Below, piece after piece: positions 1 to 8,744 of a DNA stretch of 64,000 nucleotides; the first letter of the stretch is position 1; the number at the start of each line of letters is the position of its first letter. The notes beneath the pieces were generated by a model that was not told the DNA's origin, ran no database searches, and was given only the letters and a program-made list of their open reading frames with translations. Origin of the DNA: RYN-122 sp963761655. Lineage in GTDB: Bacteria; Actinomycetota; Actinomycetes; Mycobacteriales; SCTD01. The stretch is from NCBI GenBank assembly GCA_963761655.1, contig CAVXHI010000001.1:186001-250000 (forward strand), given 5' to 3'. Made by a program: the position numbers and the translations under genes.

Positions 1-2
1 CC

Positions 3-1751
3 CAGTTCGCCGACGCTCGCAGCACCCGGACCGTCAGCTACGACCCGGACGGCAACCGCACCGCCTACGGCGACACGAGCTGGACCTACAACCCCGACGA
101 CACCATGAGCAGCAGCAGCACCGGCGGCAGCACCGTCCGGTTCGGCTACGACGCCGTCGGCCGCAACACCCTCGACAGCTGCGCCAGCATCACCGGCACC
201 AGCAACCAGACCGGCACGACCTGCGCACGCCGTGACAGCTACGACGGCTTCGACCGACTCATCAGCCAGACCAGCGACAACACCAACACCAGCCCCGCCA
301 GCTACACCTACGACGGGCTGGACCGCCAGGCCAGCATGACCACGGACAGCACAGCCGGCACCATCGCGCTTGGCGGCCTGCTCACCGGAACCACCGTCTA
401 CAGCTACGACGGCTGGACCCAGACCGTGGAGCACCAGACCAACACCCCCGCCGACAACTCCCCCGGCGTCGGCACCAGCGAACTCACCAACACCATCACC
501 AACGCCGGCGCAATCGCAACCACCCGCAAGACGACCGCCGGCGTCGCGACCGCGCCCGAGTACCTCTCCGAGGACGGCACCGGCAGCACCGGCCTGGTCA
601 CCACCGGTGCCCTGGTCGGCGCCACCGACCCTGCCGGCCCGCTCATCCGCTGCGTCGCCCGCTACGACGCCTTCGGCAACCCCGACGGCAACACCGCCAC
701 GGCTCCCACCGGCAGCTGCGCCAGCGGCAGCAGCAACACCGACACCTTCTACCGCGGCAACCGCAAAGACACCGTCACCGGCAACTACCAGCTCGGCAGC
801 CGCACCTACGACCCCGCCAAGGCAGCCTTCCTCACCCCCGACGACTACCGAACCGGAGGCAGCACCGCCAACACCGGCATCGGCACCGACCCGCTCACCC
901 GCAACACATACACCTACGTCAACGGCGACCCCATCAACGGCATCGACCCAAGTGGGCACTATCGGTGCGACGCAGACGACAAGCGGCACGGTTGCCTTGA
1001 GGCTGGCCAAGTAGGCAACAAGCAGGCGGAGGCCAGTGCAGCTCACCTCGCCGCGCAGACGGAGCAGCGGGAGGCCCGCACTGCCGCGGCGAAGAGGCTA
1101 GAAGCAGCCTTCCTTGACGAACGGACCACTAACGCCGCTTACAAGGGAATCCCCGCGACGACGACCCGCGTTACTGTCCCCATCATCCCTGGTGGAGGTG
1201 TAGTGCGGGGTTGCTACGCCATCGCAGCGAAGGCTGTAGGCGCGCCCGGGGCCCGATTCCGGGGCGACGGCAGCTTGCCTGCGAACGCGTCGTTCCAGGC
1301 CGATTCCTGCCGAGTCGCAGTCTTCATCGATCTGGATCGCGGTGAGGCCGTCTTCCGCCAGAGCCCAAGTTGCACCACCGATGGCATCTGCAAGAGAGGC
1401 AGCGCCCCTGAGGTCGGCGTCAGCCGAAGTGGTTCGGGGTTCACGCTTCAGGTCGAGGCCTTCGACCCCCTCGAGCCCGCCGTGGCGGTCGAGAACGTGA
1501 GGATCCAGGAGTTCCTTCAATTCCGGCAGAATGAGGATGGTGGCTTGGCAGTCGCAGGCATGGGGCGACGCTTCCCGTCCAAAGCTTTATTCCGCAACGA
1601 AGAGCGCATCTACCAGTTCAACGAAGGACGGTTCCTCGGCCTTGGTTTCACCAACCTTAGCGGGCTCTTCCCCTCGATGTATACGGGCTTCGGTGACTAC
1701 CAGCCGGTACCACAGCCCGGTGTTGCACCCAGCCCGCCGAGCCCAAATTGA
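3..1751 (+). CDS. RHS-repeat polymorphic toxin, C-terminal part (5' end outside window)
   Basis: The frame is open from base 3 onward, so the N-terminal delivery part is missing. YD/RHS repeats (YDPDGNRT, YDGFDRL, YDGLDRQ) run to about base 860 and end in the RHS core (GSRTYDPAKAAFLTPDDYR, then NPLTRN-like DPLTRN and YVNGDPINGIDPSGHY at about 895-960). The tail after DPSGH, about 260 residues, is the variable tip and is less repetitive and lower in GC than the core. I do not recognise the tip as a known toxin family; it has several cysteines and no clear PD-(D/E)xK motif. RHS proteins form a shell that releases a C-terminal toxin. The stop codon overlaps the start of a small membrane protein, the expected position for immunity. 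Confidence 0.85.
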   Translation, partial: QFADARSTRTVSYDPDGNRTAYGDTSWTYNPDDTMSSSSTGGSTVRFGYDAVGRNTLDSCASITGTSNQTGTTCARRDSYDGFDRLISQTSDNTNTSPASYTYDGLDRQASMTTDSTAGTIALGGLLTGTTVYSYDGWTQTVEHQTNTPADNSPGVGTSELTNTITNAGAIATTRKTTAGVATAPEYLSEDGTGSTGLVTTGALVGATDPAGPLIRCVARYDAFGNPDGNTATAPTGSCASGSSNTDTFYRGNRKDTVTGNYQLGSRTYDPAKAAFLTPDDYRTGGSTANTGIGTDPLTRNTYTYVNGDPINGIDPSGHYRCDADDKRHGCLEAGQVGNKQAEASAAHLAAQTEQREARTAAAKRLEAAFLDERTTNAAYKGIPATTTRVTVPIIPGGGVVRGCYAIAAKAVGAPGARFRGDGSLPANASFQADSCRVAVFIDLDRGEAVFRQSPSCTTDGICKRGSAPEVGVSRSGSGFTLQVEAFDPLEPAVAVENVRIQEFLQFRQNEDGGLAVAGMGRRFPSKALFRNEERIYQFNEGRFLGLGFTNLSGLFPSMYTGFGDYQPVPQPGVAPSPPSPN

Positions 1752-2065
1752 GCCTTTTATCAATCGTTGCCCTGCTCCTGCTGCCCCTAGAACTACTCGG
1801 CATCTCGAAAGAGCCTGGCTGGAGCGCATCGACACTACAAACGATCGGCCTCTTCGCGGTGTCGCCACTGCTGGCCGTGCTAATGCACCGAGTGCGCACA
1901 CGAACCTGCCGGGTGCTTGCCGCTTTGCTCGCTGGGCTAAATGCCGCAGTGGTGATTCTTTATGTATTGGCTTTCGGGTTCGGGGCGTACTTCCTGCCAA
2001 CGGCGGTTCTATTGTTGGCCAGCTTTGCTGCTGACCAAGGAGCGCGACACGATCGGGCACATTGA
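1748..2065 (+). CDS. Small polytopic membrane protein, candidate immunity protein of the RHS toxin
   Basis: This 105-residue protein starts at TTG, overlapping the upstream stop as TTGA, which suggests translational coupling to the RHS gene. It is almost all membrane: hydrophobic segments at about residues 3-20, 28-46, 57-78 and 80-97, then a charged tail. Immunity genes typically sit directly after the toxin tip, so this is the natural candidate. Membrane immunity proteins usually guard against toxins that act in the envelope or form pores, but that is inference. No family recognised. Confidence 0.6.
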   Translation: MSLLSIVALLLLPLELLGISKEPGWSASTLQTIGLFAVSPLLAVLMHRVRTRTCRVLAALLAGLNAAVVILYVLAFGFGAYFLPTAVLLLASFAADQGARHDRAH

Positions 2066-2388
2066 CCCGAGCGTTGCTCACAAGGTGTCGTTGCCTACCT
2101 GCTGGTTCGTGTAAGAGGAGAAAGGTTGGACTCGGCGGCGCTGCCGACCTTCAAGGGCGGTCGCCCCGCCGCGCACATCCCGAGGGCGGATCAAGGCGGA
2201 AGTGAGTGACACGATCAGTTCAAGTCGCTAGCTGCGCCGCACGATCAGCGGGGCTAGTTGTACTGCCCAGGGACGCTCGTCGAGCGAGTGCGACGACACG
2301 CACTGACGACCTGGTGAACGACGAGGACCTCCTGACGTGAGGTGGAGCTGCTGAAGGCGACCATTACACGACCCAGGAGGTCCTCGTC
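2066..2388. other. Gene-free stretch before the IS481 remnant
   Basis: No convincing gene on either strand. It holds the long inverted repeat listed separately and probably the left end of the IS481-type element, whose boundary I could not fix. Confidence 0.5.
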
Positions 2389-2389
2389 G
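2319..2389. repeat. Perfect 16-bp inverted repeat just upstream of the IS481 transposase
   Basis: CGACGAGGACCTCCTG at 2319-2334 is the exact reverse complement of 2374-2389, separated by 39 bases. The right arm ends on the first base of the GTG start of the transposase at 2389, so RNA folding would hide the start. It may limit transposase expression or derive from the element end. Confidence 0.7.
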
Positions 2390-2938
2390 TGCAAGCTAAC
2401 GCCGCCCTGACACCCAAGGCCCGACTCCGTCTCGCGCAACTGATCGTCGATCGCGAGTGGCCGGTCGCTCAGGCCGCCGAGCGGTTCCAGAGGTCTCATG
2501 GCAGACCGTGAAGCGCTGGGAGCTGCGCTACCGCGAGCTCGGCGAGGCCGGGATGCAGGACCGCTCCTCCCGGCCACACCGGCAGCCCGCCAAGACACCG
2601 CAGCCGATGGTCCGCAAGATCGTTCACCTGCGGTGGAAGCGGCGACTTGGACCTGTCGGCATCGCCGGCGTGCTCGATATCCCCGCCAGCACGGTCCACG
2701 CAGTGCTGCAGCGGTGCGGGATCAGCCGACTGAATCAGTGGACCGGGCGACCGGCGAGCCCGTGCGCCGCTACGAGCACCCCCGGCCGGGCGACATGCTC
2801 CACCAAGACATCAAGAAGCTCGGACAAGTCCCCGACGGCGGCGGGAACGCATGGTCGGCCGGCAGCAGGGCCGAGCGAACCGCGCGCTGACTCCGGACGA
2901 GAAGCGCAACGTTCACGGCAACAAGAAGATGGGCTGAC
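2389..2938 (+). pseudogene. IS481-family transposase, N-terminal half, frameshifted and interrupted
   Basis: The N terminus reads as the IS481-type helix-turn-helix (LTPKARLRLAQLIVDREWPVAQAAERF), then shifts frame near 2492 into VSWQTVKRWELRYRELGEAGMQDRSSRPHR and RKIVHLRWKRRLGPVGIAGVL, and shifts again near 2740 into ATGEPVRRYEHPRPGDMLHQDIKKLGQVPDGGG. At least two frameshifts and interruption by the IS3 copy that follows make it non-functional. Its continuation (VHTVVDDHSRVAYAEIHADET) is found beyond that copy. Confidence 0.85.
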
Positions 2939-2982
2939 GGTTGATTCCAGCAGTTGCTGGAGGAAGCGAGATGATCTCGAGC

Positions 2983-3358
2983 ATGGCTCGCAAGACTACA
3001 CCGACGAGTTCCGGCGTCAGGCCGTGGACCTGTACGAGCAGACCGAGGGCGCGACGCTGTCGGGCATCGCCGGGGACCTGGGCATGGCCCGGGGCACCCT
3101 GGCCGCCTGGCTCACCACGTTCGGCAGCGGCACCGCGGGCACCGACGACGACACGCTGCCGGGGTCGCCGCCGGCGGCGGCCAGGGGCCGCTCGCCAGGA
3201 GGTGACGCGGGACCGGCCGGGCGGAGTCGCAGGCGGTGAAGCTCGCGCGGCTCGAGGCCCGGGTCCGGGAGCTGGAGGCCGAGACGACCAAGCTCACGAC
3301 CGAGCGGGAGATCTTGCGGTCGGCGGCGAAGTATTTCGCCGGCGAGACGATCTGGTGA
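2983..3358 (+). pseudogene. IS3-family OrfA, decayed by frameshifts
   Basis: The start reads MARK, then one base appears lost and the frame resumes as DYTDEFRRQAVDLYEQTEGATLSGIAGDLGMARGTLAAWL, the usual OrfA helix-turn-helix. A second shift between about 3180 and 3230 leads to the leucine-zipper end (LARLEARVRELEAETTKL, then REILRSAAKYFAGETIW) with a stop at 3356-3358 that overlaps the GTG of OrfB. The segment is clear but cannot be translated as one protein. Confidence 0.8.
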
Positions 3359-4266
3359 GCCGCTTCCAGTTCGTTGCCGACCACCGGGACGCCTTCGAGG
3401 TGAAGCGGCTGTGCCAGAGCGTCGAGGTCTCCCGCTCGTCGTACTACGCCTGGGAGCACGCCGCCCCCGGGCGGGCGGAGCGGGCCGCGCGCGACGCCGC
3501 GCTCGCCGCGCAGATCAAGGCCGTGCAGGACCCCAAGCAGGGCGGGGACCGGGCCTACGGCGCGCCGCGGGTCACCGCCGAGCTCAACGACGGCGTCGCG
3601 CCCGAGGAGCGGGTGAACCACAAGCGCGTCGCCCGGGTCATGCGCGCCCACCACCTGCCCGGCCTGCGGCTACGCCGCCGGGTCCGCACGACCGTCCCGG
3701 AGCCCGCGGACGCCAAGGTCCCGGACCTGGTGAAGCGGGACTTCACCGCCCCCGCCCCGAACCTCAAGTACGTCGGGGACATCACCTACCTGCCGCTCGC
3801 CTGCGGCCGCAACCTCTACCTCGCGACCGTCATCGACTGCTACAGCCGGCGGCTGGTGGGCTGGGCCGTCGCCGACCACATGCGCACCGACCTCATCGCC
3901 GACGCCCTGCAGGACGCCGCCGCGACCCGCGGGAGCCTGGCCGGCGCGGTCTTCCACGCCGACCACGGAGCCCAGTACACCTCCCGGGCCTACGCCGAGC
4001 TCTGCACCAGCCCTCGGGCGTCGTCCAGTCGATGGGCGCGGTCGGGCAGCAGCGCCGACAACGCCCTCGCCGAGTCCTTCAACGCCACCCTCAAGCGCGA
4101 GCTCCTGGAGGGCGCCGCGGCGTTCAGCGACGAGCTGTCCTGCCGCCGCGAGGTCTTCCGCTGGGCCACCCGCTACAACACCCGCCGACGCCACTCCTGG
4201 TGCGGCCAGCAGGCCCCGAACACCTACGAGGCCCTGTCCGCCGCTACCGTCCAGCAAGCCGCCTAA
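3355..4266 (+). CDS. IS3-family transposase OrfB (DDE integrase), locally frame-disrupted
   Basis: Starts at GTG (VSRFQFVADHRDAFEVKRLC), overlapping the OrfA stop. The rve/DDE core is complete: first Asp in GDITYLPL, second in HADHGAQY, Glu in NALAESFNATLKREL. About 14 residues after AELC (near 4005-4050) are read out of frame; the neighbouring frame there gives QPSGVVQSMGAVG, the expected family sequence. So two compensating single-base changes bracket this patch. With OrfA decayed, the copy is probably inactive. Confidence 0.85.
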   Translation: MSRFQFVADHRDAFEVKRLCQSVEVSRSSYYAWEHAAPGRAERAARDAALAAQIKAVQDPKQGGDRAYGAPRVTAELNDGVAPEERVNHKRVARVMRAHHLPGLRLRRRVRTTVPEPADAKVPDLVKRDFTAPAPNLKYVGDITYLPLACGRNLYLATVIDCYSRRLVGWAVADHMRTDLIADALQDAAATRGSLAGAVFHADHGAQYTSRAYAELCTSPRASSSRWARSGSSADNALAESFNATLKRELLEGAAAFSDELSCRREVFRWATRYNTRRRHSWCGQQAPNTYEALSAATVQQAA

Positions 4267-4268
4267 CC

Positions 4269-4395
4269 ACCAAGTGCGTGTCCAAGATCAAGGGTCAAGG
4301 CCCGACGGGCCACACCTACGTCCACACCGTCGTCGACGACCACAGCCGCGTCGCCTACGCCGAGATCCATGCCGACGAGACGCATGTACGGCACT
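4269..4395 (+). pseudogene. IS481-family transposase, continuation of the split copy, truncated
   Basis: The frame reads KCVSKIKGQGPTGHTYVHTVVDDHSRVAYAEIHADET, which is the first catalytic-Asp region of IS481 transposases and follows on from the half at 2389-2938. After DET similarity is lost, so the right side of the element was deleted before or after the nested insertion. Confidence 0.75.
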
Positions 4396-4612
4396 CGGTC
4401 ACGCAGGTATCGAGCTTGCTGACGATGCTCGTCCACTTGTCTGCGCAGCTGTCCATCCTTTGTCTGTGCCCCGAGCCGCGCGTTTAAGATCGGCTGTGGC
4501 AGCCAGACCGGGCACCCGGGAACGTCCGCTCATGCCGCGGGTCGCTCCGGCTTGCTGTCTACCTGCTCGACCGCGTGGGCAGCGGTGCTTGAAGCGTGCT
4601 GTGCTTGACGGC

Positions 4613-4873
4613 ATGCGCGTCATGCTGATGGCTCACGGACCTAACGGCGTCACTGACGCCCTGACTTGGAGCGGCGAGGTTGACTGGCCTGGGGTGCCGG
4701 CCGTTGGCGTCGGCGTTCGCGTGCCTACGGCCTCGATCGGGAGCGAGGTGCTGGAAGTCGCTCAGGTCATTTACGAGCCCGACGGCAGCGTCTACCTGAT
4801 CATGCAGCCGGTCGGCGACGCGCTGAGTCAGCAGTTGCGCTTCAAGTACGGCTGGACAATGCCTGGCAGTTGA
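4613..4873 (+). CDS. Hypothetical protein, 86 aa
   Basis: Starts MRVMLMAHGPNGVTDALTW and ends FKYGWTMPGS; an in-frame GTG lies 12 bases upstream at 4601. Mixed alpha/beta composition, no signal or membrane segment, no recognised family. It lies between two mobile elements with no partner gene, so it may be a stranded fragment of an older locus. No good ribosome-binding site is visible. Confidence 0.4.
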   Translation: MRVMLMAHGPNGVTDALTWSGEVDWPGVPAVGVGVRVPTASIGSEVLEVAQVIYEPDGSVYLIMQPVGDALSQQLRFKYGWTMPGS

Positions 4874-4901
4874 GCGCCAGTGCCGTTGAACCGCCCCGGC
4901 T

Positions 4902-5834
4902 TCAGTGGAGGCTGGCGATTGCCGGTTGGTCCTCGTTGAGGCCGGCTGCTTGACGGTAGTAGTCGTTCTCGAACTCGACGGGTGGGACGTCGCCGCAGTA
5001 GCTGTGGAGGCGGCGGTGGTTGAACCAGTCGACGTACTCCAGCGTCGCGAGTTCGACGTCGTCCAGGCCCCGCCAGGGGCCGCGCTTGCGGATGAGCTCG
5101 GTCTTGTAGAGCCCGTTCAAACTCTCGGCAGCGGCGTTGTCGTAGCTGTCGCCCTTGCTCCCGACCGACCGCAGGACCCCGGCCTCGTCGAGGCGTTCGG
5201 TGTAGCGGACCGACAGGTATTGGACGCCGCGATCGCTGTGGTGCACGAGCCCGCGGACCTCATGGCCGTCGCGGGCGCGCTGCCACAAGCCCTGCTCCAG
5301 GGCATCTGAAGCCAGGTCCGTCCTCAGGCTGGTCGAGCAACGCCACCCGACGATGCGGCGGGAGAACACATCCATGACGAACGCGACGTAGACGAACCCC
5401 GACCACGTCGCGACGTATGTCAGGTCTGCGACCCACAGCATGTTCGGCGCTGGCGCCCGGAACTGCCGCTCGACCAGGTCGCCGGGTCGGGCGGCGACCT
5501 CGGCCGCGATGGTCGTGCGCTTGGTCTTGCCGCGGACCGCACCGAACAGGCCGCGCTCGCGCATCAGGCGCTCGACCTGACAGCGCGGGACCTGGTGGCC
5601 CTCGCGGCGCAGCTGCCGCCAGACCTTGCGAACGCCGTAGACCCCGAGGTTGGCGTCGAAGACGCGCTGCACCTCGGCCTTGAGCGCCTCGTCTCGCACC
5701 GCCCGAGCCGAGGGCGGCCGCGCCTTGGCGGCGTAGTAGGTGCTCGGGGCGATCTGCACGCCTGCGTGCTGCAGGACCTTGCAGACCGGCTCGACCCCGA
5801 ACTCCTGTCGGTGCTGGTCGACGAACGCGATCAG
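4902..5834 (-). CDS. IS3-family transposase OrfB (DDE integrase)
   Basis: The frame is open from the CTG codon at 5834 (LIAFVDQHRQEFGVEPVCKVLQHAGVQIAPSTYYA) and has no good start of its own near the beginning; it is normally made as an OrfAB fusion by minus-one frameshifting near the OrfA stop at 5831-5833. An internal GTG at 5759 would give a shorter form. DDE residues: Asp in WVADLTYV, Asp in HHSDRGVQY, Glu in NAAAESLNGLYK. HTH_21 precedes the rve core. Its stop lies inside the right-hand copy of the inverted repeat. Confidence 0.92.
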   Translation of the reverse strand: MIAFVDQHRQEFGVEPVCKVLQHAGVQIAPSTYYAAKARPPSARAVRDEALKAEVQRVFDANLGVYGVRKVWRQLRREGHQVPRCQVERLMRERGLFGAVRGKTKRTTIAAEVAARPGDLVERQFRAPAPNMLWVADLTYVATWSGFVYVAFVMDVFSRRIVGWRCSTSLRTDLASDALEQGLWQRARDGHEVRGLVHHSDRGVQYLSVRYTERLDEAGVLRSVGSKGDSYDNAAAESLNGLYKTELIRKRGPWRGLDDVELATLEYVDWFNHRRLHSYCGDVPPVEFENDYYRQAAGLNEDQPAIASLH

Positions 5835-6187
5835 CGTGTCTGTGGCCGGTCGAGCTCGGCCGCGAAGAAAGCCGACGCGCTCTTCAGGATCGAGTTCGCG
5901 CGGCGCAGCTCGAACACCTCGCGCTCGAGTTCGGCGATCCGCTGCCGGTCCTCTGTCGAGGTCCCGGGCCTTCGGCCGGCGTCGACCTCGGCCTGCTTCA
6001 CCCAGTTGCGCAACGTCTCGGGGTTGACGCCGAGCTGCTGCGCGACCCGGGTCAGCGGCCCGCGCTTCTCACCCGTCCGCTCGCGGGTCTCGAACACCAT
6101 CCGCACGGCCCGGTCACGCAGCTCGTCGGGGTACTTCCTCGGTGCTGGCACTGGCCCACTCTCCCGTGGCTTCAGTGCCTCCATCAA
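5831..6187 (-). CDS. IS3-family transposase OrfA (helix-turn-helix)
   Basis: A 118-residue protein with the HTH_Tnp_1 signature: PRKYPDELRDRAVRMVFE, then RVAQQLGVNPETLRNWVKQAEVD, followed by a leucine-zipper stretch (RIAELEREVFELRRANSILKSASAFFAAELDRP). It binds the element ends and directs OrfB. The start codon lies within the terminal inverted repeat. It overlaps the OrfB frame by four bases. Confidence 0.92.
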   Translation of the reverse strand: MMEALKPRESGPVPAPRKYPDELRDRAVRMVFETRERTGEKRGPLTRVAQQLGVNPETLRNWVKQAEVDAGRRPGTSTEDRQRIAELEREVFELRRANSILKSASAFFAAELDRPQTR

Positions 6188-6346
6188 TCCCGGGGCGGTT
6201 CACGTGTCCCACCCCTGCCGCGGGCGGGCCTGGCCTGGGCCTGCAACTCTTGGCTGTCCGTCACCGGCGGCAAGTCCGCTTATGCCGCCGTGCGCTTCTG
6301 ACTCGTCTGTTGGCACGCAGGCCCGCGCACGCGCTGGCAGGCTCTG

Positions 6347-6584
6347 ATGGTGGATGAGTCTTCGACCGCGGTTCTTGCTGCGGCAGTTGCGCTGGTGGTC
6401 GCCCTTCTGGCTCAGCGCTCCACCGCCAGGATCGCAGCGGACGATCGCATTTGGGGCCGCCGCGCTGATCTGTACATGGAGGTGGTGCGCTGGCTTGAAC
6501 AGGATGTCGCAGCGCTGCGTACGCGGGAACCGTACATGGCGTCAGCGATGAAGGAGGAGACACGGCTGGGGCTGTACGGGCTAG
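6347..6584 (+). pseudogene. Small membrane protein gene, 5' half, split by IS1182
   Basis: Starts MVDESSTAVLAAAVALVVALLAQRSTARIAADDRIWGRRADLYMEVVRWL with one N-terminal membrane helix followed by a charged helical region. The present frame runs nine bases into the insertion sequence and stops at 6595. Removing the element and one copy of the CTAG duplication joins it in frame to 8409-8701, giving a 176-residue protein. Its architecture resembles the minus-strand protein at 21404-21979. Confidence 0.75.
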
Positions 6585-8404
6585 GAGACTCCTGAACAAC
6601 TGCGTGTCGTCCCGGTCCCGCGGAGCGGGGCCGGGACGATGTGTTGGTGCAGGGACGGGCGAGGGATCAGCGGGATCTGCTGGACGCCGAGTCGGTGGTC
6701 GGGCATCTGGTGAAGCCCGGGAGCGTGTTCGCGTTCCTGGCTGAGCATCGCAAGGAGTTGTTCCCGGACGAGATGTTCGCGGACCTGTTCCCCTCGCCGC
6801 GGGGCCGCCCCTCGGTGCCGGCGGACACGATCGCCGCGGTGCTCGTGCTCCAGACGTTGAACGGCCTGTCGGACTCGGAGACGACGGACGCATTGACGTT
6901 CGACCTGCGGTGGAAGGCCGCGGTCGGGTGGCCGTTGACGCAGCCGGCGTTCCACGACACGACGCTGACGGTCTGGCGCAAGAGGCTGCTGCTGAGCGCC
7001 GACCCGAACCGGGTCTTCACCGCGGTCGGTGCGCTGGTCGAGCAGACCGGCGCACTCAAGGGCAAGACCCGGCGGGCTTTGGACTCGACCGTGCTGGACG
7101 ACGCGGTCGCGACTCAGGACACTGTGACGCAGCTGATCGCGGCGGTCCGCCGGGTCCGCCGGCTCGTCCCCGACGCCGCGCAGGTCATCGCGAGGGTGAC
7201 GTCGGCGCACGACTACGACGACCCGGGCAAACCCAAGATCGCCTGGGACGACCAGGGCGCCCGCGACGCGCTCGTCGACGCGCTGGTCCGCGACGCCCTC
7301 GCCGTCCTCGGGGCGCTGCCCGAGCAGCCCGACGGGCCAGCCGCCGACGCCGTCGGGCTGCTCGCGCTGATCTCCGGGCAGGACGTCGAGCTCGTCGAGC
7401 CCGACCGCGAGGACGGCGAGGACGGCGGGCAGGGTGGCGGGACGCCGCGGTGGCGGATCGCCCGCAAGGTCGCGCCCGACCGGGTCATCAGCGTCGTCGA
7501 CCCCGACGCACGGCACGCCCACAAGACCGTCTCGCGCCGGCAGGACGGGTTCAAGGCGCACCTGGCGATCGAGCCCGACACAGGGCTGGTCACGGCCTGC
7601 GCGCTGTCGAAGGCATCGGGCGCGAGCAGCTCCGACGCGACCGTCGGGATCGACCTGCTGACCGCAGAGACCGACCAGCTCGTGGTCCTCGGTGACGGGG
7701 CCTACGGCAGCGGCGAGGCCCGCGCGACGTTGGCCGAAGCCGGGCACACCGCGTTGATCAAGCCGATGCCGCTGCGCCCGCCGGTCCCGGGCGGGTTCAC
7801 CGCCGACGACTTCACCGTCGACCATGACGCCCGGACCGCCACCTGCCCCCGCGGGCTGACCCGCCCGATCAGCCCGAGCGGCGCAGCGACGTTCGGCGCG
7901 GCCTGCCGCGACTGCCCGCTCCGGGCCCAGTGCACCACTGCCCGCGACGGCCGGACCCTGAAGCTCCACGAACACGAGGCGCTGCTGCGCGCCGCCCGAC
8001 GGCACGCCGAGACCCCGGAGTTCACCGAGCCCTACCGGCAGCACCGCCCGATGGTCGAACGGTCCATCGCCTGGCTCGTTCGGGGCGGCAACCGCAAGGT
8101 CCGCTACCGCGGCGTCGCCAAGAACGACCAGTGGCTCCACCACCGCCTCGCCGGGCTCAACCTGCGCCGACTGCTCAACCTCGGCCTTGTTCAGCAGCAC
8201 GGAGCCTGGGTCCTGGCCTGACAGCCCCACGGCGATACCTCGAGGACCCCCCGCCACAAGCACTCAGGACCCTCTTGACCCGGCCGAGCCGCTTCTCAAG
8301 AAATCGACAGCGGCGGGGCGACCTCTGGTCGACCACGGTCAGACCGCTCGGAGCACGACTGCCACGAGGCGCCCCGCCCCACAAGCCCGTAGTTCAGGAG
8401 TCTC
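6585..8404 (+). mobile_element. Complete IS1182-family insertion sequence, 1820 bp
   Basis: Thirteen-base perfect terminal inverted repeats GAGACTCCTGAAC at 6585-6597 and 8392-8404. Palindromic CTAG flanks both ends (6581-6584, 8405-8408), read as a 4-bp target duplication. A single intact transposase gene fills it. The element interrupts a small membrane-protein gene, and because the halves rejoin perfectly, the insertion looks recent. Confidence 0.92.
6641..8221 (+). CDS. IS1182-family transposase (DDE)
   Basis: A 526-residue protein starting at GTG. The N-terminal DUF772-like region (PSVPADTIAAVLVLQTLNGLSDSET and DLRWKAAVGW) is followed by the DDE core: Asp in RALDSTVLDDAV, Asp in LGDGAYGSGE, Glu in RPMVERSIAWL. 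A cysteine cluster (ACRDCPLRAQC) lies before the last Glu, as usual for the family. It moves its element by DNA cleavage and strand transfer. No disruption is visible, so it is likely functional. Confidence 0.95.
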   Translation: MLVQGRARDQRDLLDAESVVGHLVKPGSVFAFLAEHRKELFPDEMFADLFPSPRGRPSVPADTIAAVLVLQTLNGLSDSETTDALTFDLRWKAAVGWPLTQPAFHDTTLTVWRKRLLLSADPNRVFTAVGALVEQTGALKGKTRRALDSTVLDDAVATQDTVTQLIAAVRRVRRLVPDAAQVIARVTSAHDYDDPGKPKIAWDDQGARDALVDALVRDALAVLGALPEQPDGPAADAVGLLALISGQDVELVEPDREDGEDGGQGGGTPRWRIARKVAPDRVISVVDPDARHAHKTVSRRQDGFKAHLAIEPDTGLVTACALSKASGASSSDATVGIDLLTAETDQLVVLGDGAYGSGEARATLAEAGHTALIKPMPLRPPVPGGFTADDFTVDHDARTATCPRGLTRPISPSGAATFGAACRDCPLRAQCTTARDGRTLKLHEHEALLRAARRHAETPEFTEPYRQHRPMVERSIAWLVRGGNRKVRYRGVAKNDQWLHHRLAGLNLRRLLNLGLVQQHGAWVLA

Positions 8405-8408
8405 CTAG

Positions 8409-8701
8409 GCAGCGATCAGCTTGAGCGGCGCCTGCAGAGGTACCGGAAGGCACGCGATCGAGTTGTCGGGGATCTGGAAGACCCGCGAAGAGTAGCCGGG
8501 CTGCTCCTGGCTATGCGACTTGTTCAATTGCAGATTCGTGCCGAGCTCGGTTCGCCGTTGGGGCTGACGGACCGACTTGCCTTTGCCGCTGTTGGCTCCC
8601 CCGTTGTGGCCTTCGCACTGGCCGTACTCATGTCATGCGTTGTTCGGAAGCGCTGGACAGATCAAGTGCTTCTGCCGCCACCGGATCTGTCGTCGGGATA
8701 A
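8409..8701 (+). pseudogene. Small membrane protein gene, 3' half, split by IS1182
   Basis: Continues the frame of 6347-6584 after the insertion: GSDQLERRLQRYRKARDRVVGDLEDPRRVAGLLLAMRLVQLQIRAELG, then a second membrane helix (AAVGSPVVAFALAVLMSCVV) and a short cytosolic tail ending LPPPDLSSG. The whole protein would have one membrane segment at each end and a coiled middle. Function unknown. Confidence 0.75.
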
Positions 8702-8744
8702 CGGCATCGTCGGCAGCCGCTGGCTCGTACTGCTCCAGCGACAG

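Larger units (their letters stand above)
2937..4268 (+). mobile_element. IS3-family insertion inside the IS481 remnant (approximate ends)
   Basis: An OrfA/OrfB pair of IS3 type sits exactly between the two halves of the IS481 transposase, so it inserted after the IS481 copy arrived. The ends are approximate: the left edge has GTTGCTGGA near 2953 and the right edge TCCAGCAAG near 4250 in opposite orientation, a weak terminal inverted repeat. I could not define a target duplication. Confidence 0.65.
4887..6202 (-). mobile_element. Complete IS3-family insertion sequence, 1316 bp
   Basis: The 26-bp terminal inverted repeats at 4887-4912 and 6177-6202 match at 21 positions, beginning TGAACCGCCCCGG. 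The trinucleotide CGT directly flanks both ends (4884-4886 and 6203-6205), a 3-bp target duplication typical of this family. It carries OrfA and OrfB on the minus strand, both intact, and is probably a recent, possibly active copy. Confidence 0.92.

Noticed and set aside
6581..8263. 560-residue minus-strand frame across IS1182
   Set aside because: Antisense shadow of the transposase.
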